Source: Sphingomonas sp. Y38-1Y
GTDB taxonomy: Bacteria; Pseudomonadota; Alphaproteobacteria; Sphingomonadales; Sphingomonadaceae
Length of the DNA: 64,000 bases
NCBI RefSeq assembly: GCF_032391395.1
Contig: NZ_CP135916.1
Coordinates: forward strand, 1,550,001-1,614,000
Reading direction: 5' to 3'
In this document: piece by piece, positions 26,409-34,329 of the stretch
Numbering within the stretch: position 1 is the stretch's first letter
Layout of the letters: the number at the start of each line of letters is the position of its first letter
Notes under the pieces: model-generated
What the model saw: only the letters and a program-made list of their open reading frames with translations
What the model was told of the DNA's origin: nothing
The model's database searches: none
Position numbers and translations under genes: made by a program

Positions 26409-26900
26409 ATGCCTTCTTCCCCCTCTCCCCTTGAGGGAGAGGGAGGGGCCCGCCCGGCGCAGCCGGGTGGGAGGGTGAGGGGGCGTGGTTACGATGCGTC
26501 GACCCTCGCGCACGCAAAGCGCCTCCGCCGCGACATGACCGACGCCGAGCGCCGCTTCTGGTCGATCCTTCGCGGTGCACAGATCACCGGGGCCAAGTTC
26601 CGTCGCCAGCAGCCGATCGGCCCCTATATCGTCGACTTCGTCTGCCAGTCGCACCGCCTGGTCGTCGAAGTCGATGGCGGCCAGCACAGCGCCGGAGCCG
26701 ATGCGGACCGCACCGCCTGGCTGAACGCCGCAGGTTACCGCGTCATCCGCTTCTGGAACAACGAAATCACCAGCAATCTCGATGGCGTGGCGGCGGAGAT
26801 CGCGCGTGTCCTCGCCACCCCTCACCCTCCCACCGCTGCGCGGCGGGCCCCTCCCTCTCCCTCAAGGGGAGAGGGGTTTGATGGAGCACTAAATGGCTGA
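26409..26900 (+). CDS. DUF559 endonuclease-like protein inside an inverted-repeat unit
   Basis: A protein of up to 163 residues with a DUF559 core (~40-135), a family with a very-short-patch-repair-like nuclease fold. Conserved residues: MTDAERRFWSILR, FRRQQPIGPYIVDFV (Asp), VVEVDGGQH (Glu and Asp) and YRVIRFWNNEI. Its first and last ~25 residues ([35 protein letters not shown]) are translated from ~60-base inverted repeats, so they are not domain sequence. Start uncertain: ATG 26409 (AGGGG 5 bases before) or GTG 26475. Its stop overlaps the E3 start by 8 bases. It looks inserted in the PDH operon. Confidence 0.82.
   Translation: MPSSPSPLEGEGGARPAQPGGRVRGRGYDASTLAHAKRLRRDMTDAERRFWSILRGAQITGAKFRRQQPIGPYIVDFVCQSHRLVVEVDGGQHSAGADADRTAWLNAAGYRVIRFWNNEITSNLDGVAAEIARVLATPHPPTAARRAPPSPSRGEGFDGALNG
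26420..26482. repeat. Left inverted repeat flanking DUF559 gene
   Basis: About 60 bases made of two small hairpins: CCCTCTCCC/GGGAGAGGG (loop CTTGA) and CCCGGC/GCCGGG (loop GCA), followed by TGGGAGGGTGAG. The right copy at 26815-26876 is its reverse complement: the first 35 bases match exactly, one 3-base gap and a few changes follow. Confidence 0.9.
26815..26876. repeat. Right inverted repeat flanking DUF559 gene
   Basis: Reverse complement of the repeat at 26420-26482, starting CTCACCCTCCCACC and ending with GGGGAGAGGGG. Together the two copies bracket the DUF559 gene as a ~457-base unit, with the E3 start codon 17 bases beyond. Confidence 0.9.
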
Positions 26901-28311
26901 CACCTACGACCTCATCGTGCTCGGTTCGGGGCCTGGCGGCTATGTCGCGGCGATCCGCGCGGCGCAGCTGGGGCTCAAGACCGCGATCGTCGAGCGTGAG
27001 AATCTGGGCGGGATCTGCCTCAACTGGGGCTGCATCCCGACCAAGGCGCTGCTGCGCTCGGCCGAGATCTTTCACTATATGCAGCATGCCAAGAATTACG
27101 GCTTGGCTGCCGAGAAGATCAGCGCCGACCTGGACGCCGTGGTCAAGCGGTCGCGCGGCGTCGCCAAGCAGCTCAATCAGGGCGTCACGCACCTGATGAA
27201 GAAGAACAAGATCGCCGTGCACATGGGCGAGGGCAAGCTGACCGGGAAGGGCAAGCTTTCCGTAACCGACAAGGACGGCAAGGCGACCGAGCTCAGCGCG
27301 AAGCACATCATCCTGGCGACCGGTGCGCGGGCCCGCGACCTGCCCGGCACGCCCGCCGACGGCAAGCGGATCTGGACCTATCGCCACGCGATGACGCCGG
27401 CGGAGATGCCGACCAAGCTGCTCGTCATCGGATCGGGCGCGATCGGGATCGAGTTCGCGAGCTTCTATAACGACATGGGTGCCGAAACGACGGTCGTCGA
27501 GATGATGGATCGCATCGTCCCCGTCGAGGATGCGGACGTCTCGACCTTCCTTGAAAAGTCGCTGACCAAGCAGGGCATGCGCATCCTCACCAAGGCGGGC
27601 GTCAGCGACATCAAGGTCGGCGAGGGCGGCGTGTCGGTCAAGCTGAAGGACAAGGCCGGCAAGGAGACCTCGGAGACGTTCAGCCACGTCATCACCGCGA
27701 TCGGCATCGTCCCCAACACCGAGAATTTGGGGCTCGAGGCGCTGAAGGTCGAGGTCAATGATCGCGGCTTCCTCGTCACCGACCCGATGTGCCGCACCAA
27801 TGTCGACGGCCTCTGGGCGATCGGTGACATCACCGCGCCGCCGTGGCTGGCGCACAAGGCGAGCCACGAGGGCGTGATCGCGGCGGAGTCGATCGCGCAG
27901 GCGCTCGGCAACAAGGATGTGCATCCGCATGCGATGGACGTGCGGAACATCCCCGGCTGCACCTATTGCCACCCGCAAGTGGCGTCGGTCGGCTTGACCG
28001 AGGCGAAGGCCAAAGAGGCCGGCTACTCGGTGAAGGTCGGCAACTTCCCCTTCATCGGCAACGGAAAGGCGATCGCGCTGGGTGAGGCGGAAGGCTTCAT
28101 CAAGACGGTGTTCGACGCCAAGACCGGCGAGCTCTTGGGCGCGCACATGGTCGGCGCCGAAGTGACCGAGCTGATCCAGGGCTATACCGTCGGCAAGCAG
28201 CTCGAGACGACCGAGGTCGAGCTGATGCAGACCGTCTTCCCGCACCCCACGCTGTCCGAGATGATGCACGAGAGCGTGCTGAGCGCGTACGGCAAGGCTT
28301 TGCATATCTGA
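26893..28311 (+). CDS. lpdA: Dihydrolipoyl dehydrogenase (E3)
   Basis: A 472-residue flavoprotein that reoxidises lipoamide of 2-oxoacid dehydrogenases. FAD site GSGPGGYVAAIRA (11-23); redox cysteines 42 and 47 in GGICLNWGC; NAD site GSGAIGIEFASFY; FAD contact GLWAIGDIT; and the C-terminal active-site pair in HPTLSEMMHE. Standard length. Being downstream of pdhC and yciA it likely serves pyruvate dehydrogenase. Its ATG lies inside the end of the DUF559 frame, so translation may now be coupled to that gene. Confidence 0.96.
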   Translation: MADTYDLIVLGSGPGGYVAAIRAAQLGLKTAIVERENLGGICLNWGCIPTKALLRSAEIFHYMQHAKNYGLAAEKISADLDAVVKRSRGVAKQLNQGVTHLMKKNKIAVHMGEGKLTGKGKLSVTDKDGKATELSAKHIILATGARARDLPGTPADGKRIWTYRHAMTPAEMPTKLLVIGSGAIGIEFASFYNDMGAETTVVEMMDRIVPVEDADVSTFLEKSLTKQGMRILTKAGVSDIKVGEGGVSVKLKDKAGKETSETFSHVITAIGIVPNTENLGLEALKVEVNDRGFLVTDPMCRTNVDGLWAIGDITAPPWLAHKASHEGVIAAESIAQALGNKDVHPHAMDVRNIPGCTYCHPQVASVGLTEAKAKEAGYSVKVGNFPFIGNGKAIALGEAEGFIKTVFDAKTGELLGAHMVGAEVTELIQGYTVGKQLETTEVELMQTVFPHPTLSEMMHESVLSAYGKALHI

Positions 28312-28328
28312 GCGGCAACAAGGCCGGA

Positions 28329-28433
28329 CCAGCACGAACGGACCAACATCGCCGTTCGTGCTGGGCCTGTCGAAGCACGTGATCTGGGGGCACCGCTTCT
28401 GACACGTCCTTCGACAAGCTTAGCACGAACCGG
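28329..28433. repeat. Palindromic repeat (TTCGTGCTGAGCTTGTCGAAG type) after lpdA
   Basis: A perfect 13-base inverted repeat, CCAGCACGAACGG / CCGTTCGTGCTGG (28329-28364), merges into a longer palindrome whose right arm contains CCTTCGACAAGCTTAGCACGAA (ending ~28433). Related copies are at 42173-42606 and 57337-57403. It lies just after lpdA and may act as its terminator. Confidence 0.75.
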
Positions 28434-28481
28434 AACGTACGGGCCGAACAAAGCCCGCTGACAGCGGCATTTTTCGCAGGC

Positions 28482-29969
28482 ATGCTGCGTGCCATGCGTA
28501 ACCGTATCTTTGCGCGACCCGGGGCCGCGCTGGCGATTCTTGCAATGCTCTCGGCCTGCGGGGGCGGCGGGAGCAACGGCACCGGGGCGACGGTCGTGGT
28601 GCCCCAGCCGACACCCACCCCGACGCCGACCGCCAGCCCGCCCGTCACCGGCGCCTGTTCGCTGCGCTCGCGGCAGGACTGGGTGCTCGCGCAGATGCGC
28701 GAATGGTATCTGTTTCCCGAAACGCTGCCCGCATCGCCCGATCCGGCGAGCGTCACCAACCTGGACGACTGGGTCGATGCGCTGACCGCGACCGTGCGGG
28801 GGCAGGGGCGGGACCGCTACTTCACCTATGTCACCTCGATCGCGGAGGAGAACGCCTTCTACAGTTCGGGCGCGAGCGCGGGGTTCGGCTTCCGGATCGG
28901 CGCGAACCAGGGCGACCGGCGCGCGGGCATCCTCGAAGCGTTCGAGAACGCGCCGGCGCTGGAGGCGGGGCTGGATCGCGGGACCGAGCTGCTCGCGATC
29001 GGCACGACGACCGCGAACCTGCGCAGCGTCTCCGACATTATTGCCGCGGAGGGGACCGGCGGCATCAACGCGGCGCTGGGGCCGTCCGACGTTGGCGTCA
29101 CCCGCGTGCTGCGCGTGCAGGACGCCAGCGGCACGCGGGTCGTGACGCTGACCAAGCGCGAGTATGACATCGCCCCGGTCTCCTCGCGCACCGGCGTCCG
29201 CGTACTCGATACTGCCGCAGGCAAGGTCGGCTATGTCAACCTGCGCACCTTCATCGATCCGGCGAGCCCCGCACTCCGCTCGGCGTTCGCGCAATTCAAG
29301 GCGCAGGGCGTTCGCGATCTCATCATCGACCTTCGCTACAATGGCGGCGGGCTGATCTCGGTCGCGGGGGTGCTGGGCGACCTAATCGGCGGCGGGCGGG
29401 CAACGTCCGATGTACAGAGCCGCGTGACCTTCCGCCCGGAAAAGAGCGGCGAAAACGAGACGCGCTACTTCAACCAGCTGGCCGAGACGGTGACGCCGCG
29501 GCGGATCGCGTTTATCGGCACGGGCGGAACCGCGTCAGCCAGCGAACTCGTCATCAACGCGATGATCCCGTATCTGGGCGCCGACGTCGCGCTGATCGGC
29601 ACCAACACCTTTGGCAAGCCGGTCGGCCAGATCGCGCTCGACAAGAGCGAGTGCGACGATCGCCTGCGCGTCGTCGCCTTCTCCGTGCGCAACCGCGACA
29701 ATCAGGGCGACTATTATAGCGGTCTCGCCTCCACCGTGCGGGCGAGCTGCCAGGCGATCGACGATCCGACCCGCCCGCTCGGCGACCCGGCCGAGGCGTC
29801 GACGGCCGCGGCGCTCGACTTCCTGGCCGGACGCAGCTGCACGCCGATCGGGCCGGGCGTCGCAGCCCTGTCCGCGAGTGCCGAGCGCACGCCGGCGGCG
29901 GGGCAGCGCCGCCTCGTCTCGCCCGACCGGCCCACGCCGTCGCAGCGCGAGGTGCCGGGTTCGTTCTGA
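28482..29969 (+). CDS. Lipoprotein S41 family peptidase
   Basis: A 495-residue tail-specific-protease-like protein. Lipobox LSAC at ~residue 26 followed by a glycine- and TP-rich linker. A PDZ-like region (ASAGFGFRIG...GLDRGTELLAIG) precedes the S41 core: VGYVNLRTFID, LIIDLRYNGGG, catalytic Ser in GGTASASELVIN and Lys in GTNTFGKPVGQ. It probably degrades proteins in the periplasm. M1 (28482) or M5 (28494) may be the start; neither has a strong ribosome-binding site. Confidence 0.88.
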   Translation: MLRAMRNRIFARPGAALAILAMLSACGGGGSNGTGATVVVPQPTPTPTPTASPPVTGACSLRSRQDWVLAQMREWYLFPETLPASPDPASVTNLDDWVDALTATVRGQGRDRYFTYVTSIAEENAFYSSGASAGFGFRIGANQGDRRAGILEAFENAPALEAGLDRGTELLAIGTTTANLRSVSDIIAAEGTGGINAALGPSDVGVTRVLRVQDASGTRVVTLTKREYDIAPVSSRTGVRVLDTAAGKVGYVNLRTFIDPASPALRSAFAQFKAQGVRDLIIDLRYNGGGLISVAGVLGDLIGGGRATSDVQSRVTFRPEKSGENETRYFNQLAETVTPRRIAFIGTGGTASASELVINAMIPYLGADVALIGTNTFGKPVGQIALDKSECDDRLRVVAFSVRNRDNQGDYYSGLASTVRASCQAIDDPTRPLGDPAEASTAAALDFLAGRSCTPIGPGVAALSASAERTPAAGQRRLVSPDRPTPSQREVPGSF

Positions 29970-30014
29970 CGGGTCTTGCCCGGTCGCCGACGCTCGCCTA
30001 ACCAGCGGGTTCTG

Positions 30015-30090
30015 GGGCGGTTAGCTCAGTTGGTAGAGCGCCTCCTTTACACGGAGGATGTCGGCGGTTCGAGCCCGTCACCGCCCACCA
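30015..30090 (+). tRNA. tRNA-Val (anticodon TAC)
   Basis: A 76-base cloverleaf: acceptor GGGCGGT/ACCGCCC, D arm TTAGCTCAGTTGGTAGAGC, anticodon stem CCTCC/GGAGG with loop TTTACAC (anticodon TAC at 30048-30050), and T arm with loop TTCGAGC. The CCA end is encoded (30088-30090). Confidence 0.97.
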
Positions 30091-30110
30091 GAGATTTGGG
30101 GGAGAGCCGC

Positions 30111-30368
30111 ATGATCCGCACACGCCTGCTTGCGCCGTTGTTGGCGGCGGCCGTGCTCGCGGGATGCGGCGGCGCCGACCAGGGCGCCGCGGACGGTAAT
30201 GCGGCGGACGAAGCGCTGACCTCGAATGACGAGCCCATCTATGCCGGCGACAACCTGACCGCGATCGATGCCGCGGCCAACGGAGCCGCCGCGCAGCCGC
30301 TGGCGCCGGACACGCCGTCCGAGGGCGAACCGGCCGTGCCGGCGAATGCGACCGACACGGCGGAATGA
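30111..30368 (+). CDS. Small lipoprotein of unknown function
   Basis: An 85-residue protein beginning MIRTRLLAPLLAAAVLAGCGG, a lipoprotein signal with lipid-modified Cys19. The mature part is acidic, alanine-rich and low-complexity, with no recognisable domain. GGGGGAGAG 5 bases upstream is a good ribosome-binding site. It is 20 bases after the tRNA and 4 bases before the MarR gene, so it may be co-transcribed with the latter. Confidence 0.75.
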   Translation: MIRTRLLAPLLAAAVLAGCGGADQGAADGNAADEALTSNDEPIYAGDNLTAIDAAANGAAAQPLAPDTPSEGEPAVPANATDTAE

Positions 30369-30372
30369 CGGC

Positions 30373-30828
30373 ATGAGCAACGGCGGCGACCATGATGCGG
30401 GCGGCGTGACCCAACTGACGCTGCTCGACAGCTTCGTCGGCTATCACCTGCGCCGCGCCTCCTCGCGCTTTGCCGCGGGGTTCAGCGAGAGCGTCGGACC
30501 GCTCGGCATGCGTCAGGTGCTGTTCGGCATCCTGACCGTCGTCCACGACAATCCGGGCATCCGCCAAGGCGCGGCGGGCGAGGCGCTGAGCATCCAGCGC
30601 GCGAACATGGTGAGCCTGGTCAACGAACTCGTCGATCGCGGACTGATCGAGCGGCGCGTGTCGGAAGTCGACCGCCGCGCCTTTGCGCTGGCGCTGACGC
30701 CGGCGGGCGAAGTGCTGGTTGAGCAGGGGCTGGAGCGCATCCGCGTCAACGAGGACGCTTTGCTACGCACCTTGTCGCCGGCCGAGCGCGAGCAGCTCGT
30801 CTCGCTGCTCAGCCGGATCGAGGGCTAG
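30373..30828 (+). CDS. MarR-family transcriptional regulator
   Basis: A 151-residue winged-helix protein. Helices and wing of MarR are evident: PLGMRQVLFGILTVVHDNPG, then recognition helix LSIQRANMVSLVNELVDRG and wing RRVSEVDRRAFALALTPAG. No effector or target can be inferred; the neighbouring lipoprotein gene is probably in its operon. It ends 4 bases from the convergent hypothetical gene. Confidence 0.9.
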   Translation: MSNGGDHDAGGVTQLTLLDSFVGYHLRRASSRFAAGFSESVGPLGMRQVLFGILTVVHDNPGIRQGAAGEALSIQRANMVSLVNELVDRGLIERRVSEVDRRAFALALTPAGEVLVEQGLERIRVNEDALLRTLSPAEREQLVSLLSRIEG

Positions 30829-30831
30829 GCG

Positions 30832-31383
30832 TCAGTTCGGCAACGCCGTCGTGTCGACCTTCTCGACCCAGGCCGGGTAGAAGCTCGGCTGGCGAGAGGA
30901 CCAGCCCGACGCCGTCGCCGCCGCTTCGCTGATCGACTGGAGCAGCCGGCGGCGAAGGTCGGGGTGGAGCGTCGGCAGCGCCGCCGCCGAGCAGAAGGCC
31001 CCCGGCAGCCACGGCCGAACCTCGGCACCGATCAGCCGTTCATAGAGGAAGCGATACGCCGAGAAGCTGGTCAGCCGTCCCTGGCCCAGGTCGAATGCCG
31101 ACAGCGTGATGAGCGGCGCCATGAACGGCTCGACCGCATCCAGCCCGTTGTCGTCGGGCACCATCGCGCGGACTTCCGGCAGGCGATCGTACATGCGCGC
31201 CTGGGCGCGGATGCTCGCGGCCTCCACCACGTCGCGCGACCAGCGCGACAGCGCGTCGTCGCGATCGAGGCCGATATCCAGCGAGCGGCGCACATAGCGC
31301 TGCGTCGCGGCGGGAAACCCCGCAAATTCCTTCATCTCTGAAAGGGTCATCGCCCCTTCGGCTGGCTTCATCCTTGCGCCCAT
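30832..31383 (-). CDS. Hypothetical soluble protein
   Basis: A 183-residue, mostly helical protein rich in Ala, Arg and Leu. No signal peptide and no recognised motif. A conserved-looking core is RYVRRSLDIGLDRDDALSRW and FSAYRFLYERLIG. Starts at 31383, 31371 and 31350 are all possible; the last has GAAGGGG close upstream. It is divergent from the CHAP gene across a 335-base gap with CtrA-like half-sites. Confidence 0.6.
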   Translation of the reverse strand: MGARMKPAEGAMTLSEMKEFAGFPAATQRYVRRSLDIGLDRDDALSRWSRDVVEAASIRAQARMYDRLPEVRAMVPDDNGLDAVEPFMAPLITLSAFDLGQGRLTSFSAYRFLYERLIGAEVRPWLPGAFCSAAALPTLHPDLRRRLLQSISEAAATASGWSSRQPSFYPAWVEKVDTTALPN

Positions 31384-31718
31384 TGATCTTCACCCATCCC
31401 GCTCAATGCACGTTTCACCGTAGCAACTCATGGTTAACGCTCCCCTTAACCACTTCGTCGCGTCCGGTTCATGAAAGGAAACATGGATCGTGGTGCGACG
31501 CAACATGCGTTGCGACGGTCGGAGAGGCTGACCCTAAAAGAGGCAGATTTCCGCCGATGCACCCTTAAGGGTCACGCCGATCAGGGCGAGTTCCGAACCG
31601 CCATTTCAACTTACCGCCATCCGTTCACCGTTCATCGGATCGACAGGTTGCGGGGGTTTCCCCGGCCGCCGGCCCCTGCTTAACACCCGCTCGGGCAAGA
31701 ACGGGACTCGGGGGTTCC
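31384..31718. other. 335-base divergent intergenic region
   Basis: This gap separates the hypothetical gene and the CHAP gene, and is richer in A/T than its surroundings. It has GGTTAA-N8-TTAACC (31432-31451) and the perfect 12-base palindrome ACCCTTAAGGGT (31561-31572). A 70-codon open frame at 31471 has no recognisable features and was not called. No RNA gene seen. Confidence 0.6.
31432..31451. promoter_or_regulatory. GGTTAA-N8-TTAACC inverted repeat (CtrA-like half-sites)
   Basis: TTAA at 31434-31437 and TTAAC at 31446-31450 are separated by 8 bases. The alphaproteobacterial cell-cycle regulator CtrA binds TTAA-N7-TTAAC, so this is one base too wide for the consensus but otherwise symmetrical. 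It lies between two divergent genes, either of which it could control. Confidence 0.35.
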
Positions 31719-32273
31719 ATGAAGTCGGTTGGTCTGGCGGCGCGTTTCGCCGCGGTGGTGGCGTGTGCTTTTTTGACGGCGACGCCGGCATTCGCGCAAT
31801 TCTGGCAGTGCGCGCCTTATGCTCGGAAGATTTCGGGCATCCAGATTCATGGCAATGCGAATACCTGGTGGGGCCAGGCGGCCGGCCGCTATGAGCGCGG
31901 CACCAAGCCGAAGGTCGGTGCGGTGCTGGCAATGTCGTCCAGCCGCCGCATGCCGCTCGGCCACGTCGCGATGGTCTCGCGCGTCGTCAGCGATCGCGAA
32001 GTGCTGCTGACCCACGCCAACTGGTCGCGCCGCGGGGGGATCGAGACCGACGTCCGCGCGATCGACGTCTCGGCCGCGAACGATTGGAGCGAAGTACGCG
32101 TGTGGTACGGCCCGATCGGCGGCCTGGGGACCAGCAGCAACCCCGCCCGCGGCTTCATCTATTCGGGCGATGCGCCCGCAATCGAGCAGGCCCCGGCGCC
32201 CGAACTGCCCCCGGTGACGCTGGCGAGCGCCGCGCGCGTCGCCGTCGACAGCGCGGTGGTGATCGCCGAATAA
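31719..32273 (+). CDS. Secreted CHAP-domain peptidoglycan hydrolase-like protein
   Basis: A 184-residue protein with a signal peptide (MKSVGLAARFAAVVACAFLTATPAFA). The CHAP catalytic Cys is in FWQCAPYAR, the His in PLGHVAMVSRVV and a third polar residue in LTHANWSR, as in NlpC/P60-related amidases. GNANTWWGQAAGRYERGTKPKVGAVLAM between them is typical of CHAP. The C-terminal ~45 residues are Pro/Ala-rich. It probably cleaves peptidoglycan peptides in the periplasm. Confidence 0.9.
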   Translation: MKSVGLAARFAAVVACAFLTATPAFAQFWQCAPYARKISGIQIHGNANTWWGQAAGRYERGTKPKVGAVLAMSSSRRMPLGHVAMVSRVVSDREVLLTHANWSRRGGIETDVRAIDVSAANDWSEVRVWYGPIGGLGTSSNPARGFIYSGDAPAIEQAPAPELPPVTLASAARVAVDSAVVIAE

Positions 32274-32276
32274 GGT

Positions 32277-32765
32277 TCAGGCGGGGCGGAAGCTCAGCGC
32301 CACGCCGTTCATGCAGTAACGCTTGCCCGTCGGCGGCGGGCCATCGTCGAAGACATGGCCCAGATGCCCGCCGCAGCGGCGACACAGGATCTCGGTCCGG
32401 CGCATCCCCAGCGTGTTGTCCGCACGCTCGATCACCGCATTGTCGCGCGCGGCATAGAAGCTCGGCCAGCCGGTCCCGCTTTCGAACTTGGTCGAGGATA
32501 GGAACAGCGGCAGCTCGCACCCGGCGCAGCTGAAGATGCCCCGCCGTTTTTCCTTGTTGAGCGGCGAGCTGTATGGCCGCTCGGTATCCCCATCCCGCAG
32601 CACGCCGTACGCCGCGGGCGACAGGCGCTTTCGCCACTCGGCATCGCTCAACATGAACGGATAGCGTTCCGCCGCGCGCGAGGGCGGCGAGCCGCAAGCG
32701 GTGGCGAGCACGGCCAGTGCCGCACTCGAGAGGAAGCCGCGGCGATCGGGAAGGGGCGTCGACAT
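32277..32765 (-). CDS. msrB: Exported peptide-methionine (R)-S-oxide reductase
   Basis: A 162-residue MsrB with catalytic Cys151 in RYCMNGVAL and zinc-binding CAGC and CRRC motifs. Unlike cytoplasmic MsrB, it begins with an export signal, DRRGFLSSAALAVLATACG, having both a twin-Arg pair and a lipobox-like Cys. It should therefore repair oxidised methionines in periplasmic or envelope proteins. HVFDDGPPPTGKR is the usual substrate loop. Confidence 0.94.
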   Translation of the reverse strand: MSTPLPDRRGFLSSAALAVLATACGSPPSRAAERYPFMLSDAEWRKRLSPAAYGVLRDGDTERPYSSPLNKEKRRGIFSCAGCELPLFLSSTKFESGTGWPSFYAARDNAVIERADNTLGMRRTEILCRRCGGHLGHVFDDGPPPTGKRYCMNGVALSFRPA

Positions 32766-32837
32766 GGGAATTGATATGGGCGCGGCGCGCGGAACCGCAA
32801 CATAGGTTGACGCGCTATGCGGCTGGAGGCCAGACGT

Positions 32838-33092
32838 ATGTCATTCCAGCAGCTTAACCCGCCAATTCCCGTCCATGTCCTCGAACGCGGACCCGGACTC
32901 GCTTTTGCGGTGATCGATTACGGGCCGGAACACAATTTGATCTGGGTCACCGCGCTCGACGCCAATGGCGAGATCTGGTGTGCGCCCAATCCGAAGGTGC
33001 GGATGCAGGGCAACTGGACGATGGGCCGCGCCCGACCCGCCGCCGTCGCAGCGGAACGAGACGCTTGTGCCGGGGATGCGGTGGCGGCCTGA
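32838..33092 (+). CDS. Small hypothetical protein
   Basis: An 84-residue protein beginning MSFQQLNPPIPVHVLERGPG. The middle (GLAFAVIDYGPEHNLIWVTALD, then GEIWCAPNPKVRMQGNWTMGR) suggests a small beta-sheet protein; no signal or membrane helix. I do not recognise a family. GGAGG is ~10 bases upstream of an earlier in-frame ATG (32817), an alternative start. Confidence 0.6.
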   Translation: MSFQQLNPPIPVHVLERGPGLAFAVIDYGPEHNLIWVTALDANGEIWCAPNPKVRMQGNWTMGRARPAAVAAERDACAGDAVAA

Positions 33093-33096
33093 CGCG

Positions 33097-34329
33097 TCAG
33101 GCCCTGGCTTTTCCCTTCCGCCACCGGAACTTGGGGCCGGCCGACTGGAGCACGCCGCGCCGAAAGGCGCGTGCGCCGATCGTGACGGTCAGCGCCACCC
33201 AGGCGAGCTGCCAGCCGAGCGCGAGGACGTGCGGCATGACCGCGCCGTCGCTCGCCGCGCGTGCGACCATGGCGAACGGTGAACTGAACGGGAAGATCGC
33301 CGCCGCGCTCGCCACCCAGCCATCGGGATTGGCGGCAGCCGCGCTCGCCAACCCGAACATCGCGACCTGAAAGATCGTGATCGGCAGCGATAGCATCTGG
33401 ATCTCGCGCGGGGTCGCCGCCTGTGACCCGACGCCAAGGAACACCGCGCCGAGCAGCAGATAGGCCATGGTGAAATAGGCGACGAACAACGCCGCGAACG
33501 CCGGGCCGCCGAGCGCCGGCGCCATCCCCGCGAGCGCCGCACCGACATTGCCGGGCAGCACGCTCGCGACGTTGGCAGCAATCGTGCCCCAGAACGCGAC
33601 GAAGGTCAGCGCGACACCGAACATGCCGACCAGCTTGCCCAGGAACACCGCCTCCAGCGGAACGGCGGCGGCGAGCACCTCAATCACCTTGTTCGACCGC
33701 TCCTCCGCCATCGACGAGACGACCTGGCCCGCGAGAAGGAGCGTGAGGAAGAACAATGCGAACACGGCGAAGAAGCCGCCCTCGTCGCGGCTGACGGGGG
33801 CGGCGCGGGCGCGCGCGACCTCGACCAGCCGCGCGGTGCTGCGCGGCGCGGCGCCGCTCGCCTCGATCCGCAGCGCCTGGTCGGCGAGCGAGGCGAGATA
33901 GGCGGCCGAGCGCGTGCCGATCGGCGCGTGGAGCACGGTCGGCCGGTCGAGCGCGCCGAAAAGCACCGCCGTCACCTGCGTCGTGCGGCTGTCGAGTGCG
34001 GCGCGCGCCTGACGTTCGGCATCGCCGGTCGGGGTGCGCAGGTCGAGAACCGGCGGCGCATCGCGCTCGCGAAAGATCCCGCGCAGGCTGCGGTCGGCGG
34101 CGATCAGGGCGGCGCGGTCGGCCGGCGTGACGATCGCGACGATGCGAAGGTTGCGCTCGCCCCGCTCGGCGATGCTCGCCGCGCCCATGCCGCCGATTGC
34201 CGCCGACAGCCCCATGAACAGGAAGGGCGCGAACAGGAACAGGAGGAACGTCGGCGTGAACACCGTAGAGGTGAAGTCGCGCCGGGCGATCGTCAGCGTC
34301 TGGCGCGTCAGGCGTTTGAGGTTGCTCAT
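33097..34329 (-). CDS. ABC-2 type permease (NatB-like)
   Basis: A 410-residue membrane protein: one N-terminal helix (FLLFLFAPFLFMGLSAAIG), a ~150-residue external domain, then five to six helices, with FFLTLLLAGQVVSSMAEERSNKVIEVLAAAVP as the diagnostic ABC-2/NatB segment. With the ATPase immediately upstream (4-base overlap, ATGA) it forms an exporter that in NatAB homologues pumps Na+. Substrate here unproved. Confidence 0.9.
   Translation of the reverse strand: MSNLKRLTRQTLTIARRDFTSTVFTPTFLLFLFAPFLFMGLSAAIGGMGAASIAERGERNLRIVAIVTPADRAALIAADRSLRGIFRERDAPPVLDLRTPTGDAERQARAALDSRTTQVTAVLFGALDRPTVLHAPIGTRSAAYLASLADQALRIEASGAAPRSTARLVEVARARAAPVSRDEGGFFAVFALFFLTLLLAGQVVSSMAEERSNKVIEVLAAAVPLEAVFLGKLVGMFGVALTFVAFWGTIAANVASVLPGNVGAALAGMAPALGGPAFAALFVAYFTMAYLLLGAVFLGVGSQAATPREIQMLSLPITIFQVAMFGLASAAAANPDGWVASAAAIFPFSSPFAMVARAASDGAVMPHVLALGWQLAWVALTVTIGARAFRRGVLQSAGPKFRWRKGKARA

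Noticed and set aside
26420..26876. Insertion sequence with transposase
   Set aside because: Inverted repeats are present, but the enclosed protein is DUF559, not a known transposase, and no target duplication was seen; kept as a repeat/nuclease unit only.
26767..28335. 522-codon open frame antisense to lpdA
   Set aside because: High GC and biased third positions create long antisense frames; sequence is Arg/Asp/Leu-rich without domains, while the + strand encodes a clear E3.
28329..28364. Ordinary intrinsic terminator of lpdA
   Set aside because: Strong hairpin but no T-run, and it is part of a repeat family; annotated as repeat with possible termination role.
31471..31683. 70-codon frame in the 31384-31718 gap
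   Set aside because: No ribosome-binding context beyond AAAGGA, no hydrophobic core or motif, and overlaps likely promoter sequence.
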